Positions 1 to 6,400 of a DNA stretch of 43,957 nt are shown here, piece by piece. Each line of letters begins with the position of its first letter. The first letter of the stretch is position 1. This DNA comes from Caballeronia udeis (lineage in GTDB: Bacteria > Pseudomonadota > Gammaproteobacteria > Burkholderiales > Burkholderiaceae): positions 1-43,957 of the forward strand of contig NZ_FCOK02000082.1 of NCBI RefSeq assembly GCF_001544555.2, written 5' to 3'. Below the pieces are notes generated by a model. It ran no database searches, was not told the origin of the DNA, and worked only from the letters and a program-made list of their open reading frames with translations. Position numbers and translations under genes: made by a program.

Positions 1-76
1 CCGAACCGCCGTGTACGGACCCGTACGCACGGTGGTGTGGGAGGGGTCGGGCCGCGAGGCCTGCCCCTATCCCGAT
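1..76 (+). mobile_element. 3' end of a group II intron (domains V and VI)
   Basis: The first bases fold as a group II intron domain V. A lower helix (5-11 with 30-36) is followed by an upper helix (13-17 with 22-26) closed by a GACC tetraloop at 18-21, with the typical two-base bulge at 27-28. Next comes a domain VI hairpin (about 40-73) with a GCGA loop and an unpaired A at 69, seven bases before the end, where the branch-point adenosine is expected. The last bases, CCCTATCCCGAT, are a common bacterial group II intron 3' end, which places the 3' splice site after base 76. The intron body and any reverse transcriptase lie outside the window, so I cannot say whether it is full length or active. 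Confidence 0.78.
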
Positions 77-90
77 CGCGCGGCACGTAA

Positions 91-115
91 AAAAGCGGCT
101 CGTCGAGCCGCTTTT
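91..115. terminator. Rho-independent terminator, bidirectional
   Basis: A perfect 11-bp stem (91-101 with 105-115) has a 3-base loop, is GC-rich in the middle and is flanked by A and T runs on both sides. It lies about 40 bp beyond the stop of the minus-strand Nudix gene and so probably ends that transcript. It can also stop plus-strand transcription coming out of the intron end 15 bp to the left. Confidence 0.85.
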
Positions 116-152
116 CAAGTCGCCAGTGGACTACTCTGACTGCTCGCTTTGC

Positions 153-695
153 TTAGCGGAAATAGGCTTTCGCGTTCGGGTGCACGTCTTCGCGGGCCAG
201 CACGTCCGCAGGCATCAGCCATGCATAGTCGCTGTGCTGATCGAAACGGCCGATCGGCACCGAGCCGCCCAGCATGATTGAATAAGCAAGCGCGACGTAA
301 TGCGTGGAAATGTCCGGGACGCCTGCGAAGTTGTCGTCGTAGTAGTGCTCGAACACGCCGAACAGACGCGACGACGAGCGTTGGACGCTGGCTATGCCCA
401 GCTCGTCGCGGACCACGCGTGTGAAAGCGGCGTCGAGCGTTTCGCCTTTACGGACCCGGCCGCCCGGCACGAACCACGTGCCTTGCGCGGGACGGTTGCG
501 ACGCTGTCCGAGCAGCACGCGGCGATTGCCGTCGGTCACGATCAGGTCGATAGACACAAGCGGCGTCAGGCGAATGGCATTGAGGAAATCCGTGTGGTCG
601 AGGATCACGGGGGAGTCGGACTGCGGCGCTTTCTTGAGCAGATCGGCTTGTTGCGCAGCGGCGGCGACTGATGAGAACGAAGAGAGATCGGTCAC
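153..695 (-). CDS. gmm: GDP-mannose mannosyl hydrolase (Nudix family)
   Basis: This 180-residue Nudix protein carries the variant box of GDP-mannose mannosyl hydrolases. The GGRVRKGETLDAAF stretch (about residues 78-91) is followed by a helix ending in RDELGI, where the second Glu of the canonical REUxEE is replaced, as in the E. coli enzyme of colanic acid clusters (Gmm/WcaH). The family hydrolyses GDP-mannose or GDP-glucose to GDP and sugar with inversion, in the cytoplasm. About 35 residues of low-complexity N-terminus precede the usual fold, so the true start could be further in. It lies 12 bp after a small membrane-protein gene on the same strand and is followed by a terminator. Its presence near a GDP-mannose/GDP-fucose pathway suggests it adjusts the GDP-mannose pool. 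Family assignment is firm; the role is inferred from context. Confidence 0.88.
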   Translation of the reverse strand: MTDLSSFSSVAAAAQQADLLKKAPQSDSPVILDHTDFLNAIRLTPLVSIDLIVTDGNRRVLLGQRRNRPAQGTWFVPGGRVRKGETLDAAFTRVVRDELGIASVQRSSSRLFGVFEHYYDDNFAGVPDISTHYVALAYSIMLGGSVPIGRFDQHSDYAWLMPADVLAREDVHPNAKAYFR

Positions 696-707
696 GCTCG
701 TGGTACC

Positions 708-848
708 TCAGTCATGTTCATCGTTATTAAATAAGCGCGCGGCGACGTGGCCCAGAAAAAGCACCACTAGGGCGATCAGCACGCAGACTGCCAACCCACC
801 GCCGAGCATTGCGACGACGATGATCGCCGTCCAGCGCAGGCCGTCCAT
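708..848 (-). CDS. Small single-pass membrane protein, 46 aa
   Basis: A short reading frame encodes 46 residues: a short polar head MDGLRWT, one long hydrophobic segment (about residues 8-34, with a GGG turn), then a charged tail ending NNDEHD. A GGA lies about 7 bases before the ATG. The stop is 12 bp before the Nudix start, so the two are probably co-transcribed. The frame stays open for some 26 codons upstream of this ATG but without another good start codon. I do not recognise the protein. It may be a real small inner-membrane protein or a chance frame; spacing and composition favour the first. Confidence 0.45.
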   Translation of the reverse strand: MDGLRWTAIIVVAMLGGGLAVCVLIALVVLFLGHVAARLFNNDEHD

Positions 849-1637
849 GATGGTTCCGAGTGTGCTTTCGATCGCTGTGTTGGCGGCCAGACGCGCAATG
901 TTTGCCTGGCTTCGCTCACTGCGTCGGCATTTTATGCAGATGAGTCAGTTTAGCGCGCGGTCATCGCTGCCGTATCGGCTTTGAACTGGCTTAATACGCC
1001 GAAAGATCGCGTTTGGAAGCCAATCGCACGAATCGCCGTTGAGAGGCCTTGGCGATGCGTCATAGGCAGGAGGAAACGGTCGCGTCAGAAGTCTGCGGGC
1101 GGCCGGATGGAGGCTGCCGCGTCGGGCTTCATGTCCGCGTTGTTGCCATGCGGTTCATCTGGGCGAGCGCTCAGGACGGTCAGGCAGCCGAGGAGGGCGG
1201 CGAAAAGGAGGCTGCCTGCGGATGCGGTGGCATGGCCTTGTTCATGTTGGTTCATGGCGATTGCAGCGGCGTTGGCCACTGCCCTAAAAACGATGCGCGC
1301 AATGTTGCGAACGGGTTGCGAACGGCACGAACGGACGCGCCAGGTCCTGGCGGCGTGTGCGGATCAGATGACTCAAGCGGGTCCCGGGACAGGCGATGCC
1401 TCGTTTTCCCACCGTCATCATGGAGATCGAATGTAAGGCACGCGAGCGTCCGGTTCTGTCGGAGCTTTCGCAAAAATCCGATGGAGTCCTGAAACGCTGT
1501 GAAGAGGGAAAACGTGTAGCTCAAGCGTCGTTTTCATGCCGTCACGGTAGACGGCATTACACGCGAGCGTTGAATGGGAAGCGCCCGGCCACATCGTGTC
1601 CGGGGCATACCGATCGCGGTGCATGAAGACCGGATGG
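849..1637. other. Intergenic stretch with little evident content
   Basis: Nearly 800 bp separates the small membrane-protein gene from the glycosidase stop. The only gene-like item is the doubtful minus-strand frame at 1085-1255. A perfect 8-bp hairpin (1536-1543 with 1550-1557, loop ACGGTA) lies about 80 bp beyond the glycosidase stop and could end its transcript, but it has no T run. Other open frames here on both strands look like products of high GC. Confidence 0.6.
1085..1255 (-). CDS. Possible small exported protein, 56 aa
   Basis: The frame starts MNQHEQGHATASAG and continues with a hydrophobic run (SLLFAALLGCLTVLSA, about residues 15-30), then a polar, proline- and alanine-rich tail. 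That is the layout of a signal peptide or lipoprotein leader; LLGC is a poor lipobox. Third positions are mostly G or C, as in neighbouring genes. No convincing ribosome binding site precedes this ATG. A GTG at 1279 would add eight residues and has AGGG only two bases before it. No family is recognised, and it may not be a gene. Confidence 0.3.
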   Translation of the reverse strand: MNQHEQGHATASAGSLLFAALLGCLTVLSARPDEPHGNNADMKPDAAASIRPPADF

Positions 1638-3884
1638 TTACTGCGCCACGTACCCCTCGGGCGTGTTGACGTTCGCCTTCATCACGCCGGCATTCTGCGA
1701 CACCACATACACCGGCGCCTCGGTCAGCGTCAGCGCCACGCGGCCGTTTGCATAGGGCAGCGTGGTCGGATTGCCCATCATGTCGAGCACGGTGAGCGTT
1801 CCGGAGGTTCCCGCTGCATCCACCTGCAACGTGTATTTCACGGCATGCGTCTCGCTGAATCCCGATGCCCCCGGCCATACCGCATTCTCGTGCGTCCACA
1901 GCGCGGTCACGACCTTGCCACCGTTCAGCCGCTGGAACGCATACGCATAGACGCCGGGCGGCGTGTTCTTGACGGGCCCAAGCGTGTTGGTGCCATCGAT
2001 AATGCGGGTCATCGCCGCCACGCCCATGGCTGCGGGCTTCGGGCTGATCTGCGTCTGGCCGTAGCCGCCTTCGGCGTTGACGAGATCGAAGAAGATGCCG
2101 TAACCCACTTCGGTCGGATCGGCCGTATAGAAGATGTAGCTCATGTCCGCACCCTCGCCAAGCAGGATCAGATGCAGCCGTGAGACCAGCGCGCCCTGCG
2201 CATACAGCACGTTGGCCGATGGCGTCGAGGGTCCGTACTTCGTGCCGATGTCATAGCTGATGCCCGACTCGGTGATGAACAGTTTCGCGCCGGGTTTAAG
2301 CATCTGCGTCATGGCGTGGCGCAGCCCGCGCATCATCCCCGGCAGGCTTTGCGCGGCTTTCTCGGGATCGCTGTTACCCGCCATGCGTTCTGGCGGATGT
2401 GATGGCGACGTCCCCACGTCGTAGTAGCCATGCGCACTCACGCCGTCGAGATACTTCGCAATCCCCAGCGGCGCAAGCCGGTTCAGCCACTCGGTGTTTT
2501 TCCCCAGCGACGACAGCGTCAACCCCATCACGACCGCATGAGGATCGGTGGCGTGGATCGCTTCGTAAGTCGCTTTGTACATGGCGACGAGATTGGCGTC
2601 CGTGTCGCGCCAGGGCAGGCCGCCTTCGTAGTCGGGTTCCCAGCTCACCTGATAGTAATTATTCGATTGCTGCGGAAAGACGCTCGAGCGCACGCGGTTC
2701 GATTCCTCGCCAACGCGCTTCATATAGGCGCTGTAGTCGGCAAGCGAGGAAGGCGCATAACTATGCGTGTCCTGGCCTGTGCGATTGGCCCAGCCCGGAA
2801 TGCCGTCGAGCTGGATCAGCCGCAGCAGGTCGCCGGCTTTAAAGAAGGGTGCGAGGTTGTCGGCGCCGGGATTGAAGGTGTTTGGCGCCTTCGGCTCGGT
2901 CATGTACCAGTTGCGGTTGTCGTTGACCCACGTCAGGCCCAGGTCCGGGTAGAGCGGCCTGTATCCATCGCCGGAACAGCACGACTGGCCGGGCAGCAGA
3001 TACGCCGCCCCCTGACCGCCGAAGCGATGCAGATCGGGGTACTTGTAAGTGACCGCCGGCAAGACCGCGGCGAGCTCGGGCAACACGCCAAAGGTTGCAA
3101 TGCCTGCGGGCCGCGTGCCGCGCGATGGCAATACAACGGGGGCTGCGTTGGAGGCGTCCAGTTGTGCCGCGATGGAAAAATAGCCGGCGGCCTGCGAGGT
3201 GCACTTGATAGTCGTTGTATGCGCTCCGGGCGTCACCGCGAAATGACCGCTTGCCTTGACCGTATTCCAGGCGTCCTGTATCCGCCATGTCAGCGTGCCG
3301 GCCGATTTGGCGCGCGTGGTCAGAGCGAGTTCGAACGGTTTGTGAAGCGGGAACATGCGCGTGCCGTCGCTGCCGGGCGTATCGGCTTCGACAACATCGC
3401 CGGAAGCAGGGACATCGACCGCCGCCTTCATCCCCGCAGCCGGGCTGCATTGCATCGGCAGCGGGGATGACGGCGATGGCGCATCGGCGACGAAGCGCGC
3501 GACGGCGCTATTCGCCGCAGCTTCGACCCAGCATCGCTTCAATGAACCCGGCGCGGGGTCGTCGAACACGCCGTTATCGCAACCCGTGCCGCCGGTGAAG
3601 GTCTTGACTACATGTTTATCAGGCGTGCCGTAGAGCACCTTCTTCGTGCCGTCGAAGGAGCAACGCTCGTACTCCGCCGCACAGGGTATCCACGAACTGC
3701 CGTCAATCTTTACGGTATCGGCGGCCGCGGCAGGCACATCCTGCGCCGACGCGCTTTCGCCCCGGCAAGCGCATATGCACAGTGTGACGACGAAGGCCAG
3801 CGCAACCCTGCTGTATTGAGCCAGCACGCGGCCCGTGCGCGGCGCCGTGCGTGCGGCGAGTCTTTCGGTCGATGAATTTTTCAT
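1638..3884 (-). CDS. Exported glycoside hydrolase, clan GH-A-like
   Basis: This 748-residue protein has a leader (hydrophobic at about 28-40) that could be cut after SASA near residue 48 or processed as a lipoprotein at ICAC (Cys40). A cysteine-bearing module follows (about 64-120; CAAEYERC, YGTPDK, CDNGVFDDPAPG), of a type found in front of bacterial glycosidases. Then comes an Ig-like stretch (about 145-245), a TIM-barrel-like region (about 280-640) and a small beta C-terminal domain. The likely acid/base is Glu416 in VSWEPDYEGG and the nucleophile is Glu539 in LFITESGIS. Most clan GH-A enzymes have Asn before the acid/base; here it is Trp. Substrate is not deducible. Next to an exopolysaccharide operon, it may cleave or mature that polymer. 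It is transcribed away from the operon. Confidence 0.75.
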   Translation of the reverse strand: MKNSSTERLAARTAPRTGRVLAQYSRVALAFVVTLCICACRGESASAQDVPAAAADTVKIDGSSWIPCAAEYERCSFDGTKKVLYGTPDKHVVKTFTGGTGCDNGVFDDPAPGSLKRCWVEAAANSAVARFVADAPSPSSPLPMQCSPAAGMKAAVDVPASGDVVEADTPGSDGTRMFPLHKPFELALTTRAKSAGTLTWRIQDAWNTVKASGHFAVTPGAHTTTIKCTSQAAGYFSIAAQLDASNAAPVVLPSRGTRPAGIATFGVLPELAAVLPAVTYKYPDLHRFGGQGAAYLLPGQSCCSGDGYRPLYPDLGLTWVNDNRNWYMTEPKAPNTFNPGADNLAPFFKAGDLLRLIQLDGIPGWANRTGQDTHSYAPSSLADYSAYMKRVGEESNRVRSSVFPQQSNNYYQVSWEPDYEGGLPWRDTDANLVAMYKATYEAIHATDPHAVVMGLTLSSLGKNTEWLNRLAPLGIAKYLDGVSAHGYYDVGTSPSHPPERMAGNSDPEKAAQSLPGMMRGLRHAMTQMLKPGAKLFITESGISYDIGTKYGPSTPSANVLYAQGALVSRLHLILLGEGADMSYIFYTADPTEVGYGIFFDLVNAEGGYGQTQISPKPAAMGVAAMTRIIDGTNTLGPVKNTPPGVYAYAFQRLNGGKVVTALWTHENAVWPGASGFSETHAVKYTLQVDAAGTSGTLTVLDMMGNPTTLPYANGRVALTLTEAPVYVVSQNAGVMKANVNTPEGYVAQ

Positions 3885-4022
3885 TACACCCCGAGGTCGA
3901 GATCCGGGTGGTTCGAGTCCGCGGCGACGGTGTTGTCCACCAGGAAAACGGCACTTCCCACCTTCGTGCTACCTGAATGAAACGTTTTCGGATGCGCTGT
4001 GCTCCAGTGCCCGATCGCACGG

Positions 4023-4042
4023 TAAAAACCTGCAAGTTTTTA
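4023..4042. promoter_or_regulatory. 20-bp palindrome upstream of the glycosidase
   Basis: TAAAAAC and GTTTTTA form 7-bp arms around a 6-bp centre, about 140 bp before the glycosidase start. The symmetry suits a dimeric regulator site. A weak hairpin terminator is the alternative, but the stem is A:T-rich. Confidence 0.35.
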
Positions 4043-4427
4043 TCCCGCGGTGCAACATCAGGCACTGCTTTAAGGTGCCGCGAGCAGGCGTACGGTCCTG
4101 CAAGCCCTATTTCATGGGGCCCCCGAATGTGCTGAGGATAGGCGAGGTGAATCGAACACGCCAGCCGTTGCGATGGACGTTGTCGGATGCTGACTGCATC
4201 GGGCCATCCGGGCTCATATGGGTGGCGGGATAGCGCGACAATCTGGCCGATCCGGCGTTATTTGGCGCGTCTTGCGCCAACGGGCGCATGCGTAACTAAT
4301 CTGTATCAAAACGCGCGACGGCTTCATGGGGATCTTGCCCGCGGCCAACTGTGGGCGATCTCACACAAGGGCGGGCGCGGTGCTCTGCTGACAACTGGTA
4401 CGCGAGTGGTTGCAGCGAGTCGTCATC

Positions 4428-4451
4428 ATCCGCCATTTCTGCGGATTTTTT
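4428..4451 (+). terminator. Terminator-like hairpin in the intergenic region
   Basis: ATCCGC (4428-4433) pairs with GCGGAT (4441-4446) around a 7-base loop, and the T run continues to 4451. The stem is short. No plus-strand gene ends nearby, so if real it would end a small RNA or leader transcript from the 4050-4430 stretch, or shield the operon promoter from read-through. Confidence 0.3.
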
Positions 4452-4649
4452 CGCCAGCCCTCGCGGTCCGCCGGGTCCGTTCGATTTTTCGCCGATACCC
4501 CGTCAGGCCTCGCCTGAACAGGATTTCACCGGTCGCGATATCCCCTATCAAGGAATTTTATTAGCAGTTAAAAGCGTATTTATCAGATGAATTAATTTTG
4601 TTTCTCTCATGAAACATCATTTTCAAACGTATGAGAAAAGAATCGAAGT

Positions 4650-4667
4650 ATGTGCGCCACCGCACAT
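4650..4667. promoter_or_regulatory. Inverted repeat ATGTGCG-N4-CGCACAT
   Basis: Perfect 7-bp arms flank CCAC, in the AT-rich part, some 320-340 bp upstream of the sigma-54 promoter match. A single copy of the ATGTGCG half recurs at 4968-4974, just before that promoter. The distance and symmetry are compatible with an upstream activator site for a sigma-54 enhancer-binding protein, but the binding protein is unknown. Confidence 0.4.
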
Positions 4668-4893
4668 TGCCTGATTATGTTGTTAATCGCGCTGATGCTT
4701 TAAACGCGTGATTTAGCCCTTGTATTTCAATTAGAACTGGTTTTTCAAGGGACTAAACCGAACGTTAAATAGCGTGGTCTTCGTGAAGCGTGTTTTTAAT
4801 CGAGTTTTGTCATGTTTCACGCACGCAACGTTTACGGCTCCTGACGCTCCTGCCGCATCTCCGCCAGAGCTCGGAATGGCCCGGCGAGCCTTG

Positions 4894-4920
4894 CCGCGCG
4901 GGCCTTTATAAACCGCGCGG
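4894..4920. promoter_or_regulatory. CCGCGCGG repeat flanking TTTATAAA
   Basis: Two copies of the self-complementary octamer CCGCGCGG (4894-4901 and 4913-4920) bracket another palindrome, TTTATAAA (4905-4912). The element can form a very stable hairpin or present two binding sites. It lies about 70-90 bp before the sigma-54 promoter match. Confidence 0.35.
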
Positions 4921-4943
4921 AAGGTTGATTTGTATGACGTTCC

Positions 4944-4959
4944 GGGGTTCCGACACCCC
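4944..4959. promoter_or_regulatory. GGGGT-N6-ACCCC inverted repeat
   Basis: Five-base perfect arms around a 6-bp centre end 27 bp upstream of the sigma-54 promoter -24 element. It could be an operator for the adjacent regulator or another factor. The arms are short, so chance is not excluded. Confidence 0.3.
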
Positions 4960-4986
4960 TGTCCGATATGTGCGGTTGAATTGGAC

Positions 4987-5002
4987 TGGCATTCGTCTTG
5001 CA
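4987..5002 (+). promoter_or_regulatory. Sigma-54 (RpoN) promoter match
   Basis: TGGCATTCGTCTTGCA matches the sigma-54 consensus TGGCACG-N4-TTGCW at all the key positions: GG at -24, GC at -12, correct 16-base span, and TTGCA intact. Only positions six and seven differ. Transcription would start near 5013, giving a leader of about 244 nt before the regulator gene at 5257. This probably drives the regulator and perhaps the polysaccharide operon. Activation would need an enhancer-binding protein not encoded in the window. Confidence 0.65.
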
Positions 5003-5256
5003 AAGAAGCATTCGAAATTAAAATTCCGGACATTCAATTTCTTTACAGAATTACCGAACGGACGTGTCGAAATTTACCGAATGATAGGAAGCGCACGCAA
5101 TGAAAGGATTTGAATGGCGACGTCTGAAGTTTTCCGCCAACATCTCGCTACTTTCAGTCACGACAACCTAATCAAACTTGAGGGTGTCTATGATGCACCG
5201 CAATGAGAACCCACTATCCAGTCATGTTGGATTCAACAAGTTCGCAGGGGAACGCC

Positions 5257-6258
5257 ATGCCGTACGCCAGTCTTGAACCCGCCGTAATGGGATGGCTACA
5301 GCCGGCCCCCCGCAGTACTCAGGCGGAAGTCCGCCGCATCGCGATCCTGCTGTTCGACGGCTTTTCGCTGCTGGGCGCCGGCATTGTCGCGGAGGTCTTC
5401 CATGTCGCGAACGAACTGGCGGTCCTGAAGGCACGCAACGACTGGACTTACGACGTGCGTTTCCTCTCCGTCGAAGGAGGTAACGTCGCGTGCTCGTCGT
5501 CAGTACGTGTCTGGACCGATGGCCTCGATGCACGCCACTACGGCGGCTTCGACGCATTGTTCGTAGCCGGCGGCAAGGGCGCCGACGGTGCTGCGGGTGA
5601 CGAACGCATCGTGGAATGGCTGCGCCGGGTGCACTCCAAGACCACGGTGGTCAAGTCGATTGCGGAAGGGCGCAAGGTGCTGGATGCCGCCGGCATTGGC
5701 CACGCGGCCGAGTCGCAGATCCGCATCGGCCATTCGATGATGCATGCCGTGCGGGAAGAGCAGGCGAGCGAAGCGGGCGACCGCTACGAGTCCATGAAGG
5801 GCGCGTTGCTGATGATCAAGCGCGACCTCGGTGTCGACGTGGCGCGCGGGGTCGCGGAACGTCTGATGCCCGGCTCGGCGTCGAAGCTGGTCCCGTTGCT
5901 CGGCGACAGCGGCACGGCGTCCGCGGGCGACAAGATCCGCACTGCGGCGCGCTGGCTCCAGGACAACTGCGAGCGGCCGATCTCGGTCGTGGACGCAGCG
6001 CAAGTGGCGGCCATGAGCGAACGCAACTTCCTGCGCCGCTTCAAGATCGAGATGGGCATCACGCCTTCGGACTATCTGCTGCAAGCGCGCCTTGCCGTGA
6101 CGTGCACATTGCTCACCGATTCGGAACTGCCGGTCGACAAGATCGCGCGCCGCAGCGGCATGGGCAACGGCGACCGCCTTGCCAAGATATTCCGCAAGCG
6201 CCTGCTTATTTCACCGACCGAATACCGGATGCAAAGCCGCCGCGACGCCGGCGTCTGA
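5257..6258 (+). CDS. GlxA/AraC-family transcriptional regulator with DJ-1/PfpI-like domain
   Basis: The protein has 333 residues. Residues about 25-190 form a DJ-1/PfpI-like domain (RRIAILLFDGFSLLGAG, FDALFVAGGKGADG). Residues about 228-325 are an AraC-type double helix-turn-helix (AAQVAAMSERNFLRRFK; IARRSGMGNGDRLAKIFRK). The usual cysteine elbow of the first domain is replaced by SIAEGRKVLDAAG, so it is probably a ligand or dimer domain without catalysis. I chose the ATG at 5257 because AGGGGA lies 6 bases before it; an ATG at 5203 has no such site. It follows the sigma-54 promoter match and comes 142 bp before the first biosynthetic gene in the same direction. That position suggests it controls the cluster; whether as activator or repressor is unknown. 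Confidence 0.85.
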   Translation: MPYASLEPAVMGWLQPAPRSTQAEVRRIAILLFDGFSLLGAGIVAEVFHVANELAVLKARNDWTYDVRFLSVEGGNVACSSSVRVWTDGLDARHYGGFDALFVAGGKGADGAAGDERIVEWLRRVHSKTTVVKSIAEGRKVLDAAGIGHAAESQIRIGHSMMHAVREEQASEAGDRYESMKGALLMIKRDLGVDVARGVAERLMPGSASKLVPLLGDSGTASAGDKIRTAARWLQDNCERPISVVDAAQVAAMSERNFLRRFKIEMGITPSDYLLQARLAVTCTLLTDSELPVDKIARRSGMGNGDRLAKIFRKRLLISPTEYRMQSRRDAGV

Positions 6259-6400
6259 TTAAGACGAGTCCAGTTTTTTTTGACCGTAGTCACGGAGCGT
6301 TGAAACGTAAGCGGTTCGGCTGAAGCGGGGTCGACGATCGGTGCAAATGGCGCGTGCAGCTCCGCCCGGTGAACGGGTTCAAGAATATAGGAATACTAAA

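Larger units (their letters stand above)
3885..5256. promoter_or_regulatory. Long divergent regulatory region
   Basis: This 1.37 kb separates the glycosidase (minus) from the regulator and polysaccharide operon (plus). The left half (to about 4550) is GC-rich with no convincing gene. The right half (about 4556-5200) is clearly richer in A and T than anything in the operon. It holds a sigma-54 promoter match, several inverted repeats and strong hairpin potential, listed separately. Open frames across it lack ribosome binding sites and recognisable domains. Confidence 0.65.

Noticed and set aside
4867..4893. Second sigma-54 match around TGGCCC and CCTTGC
   Set aside because: The GG and GC pairs are 13 bases apart instead of 10.
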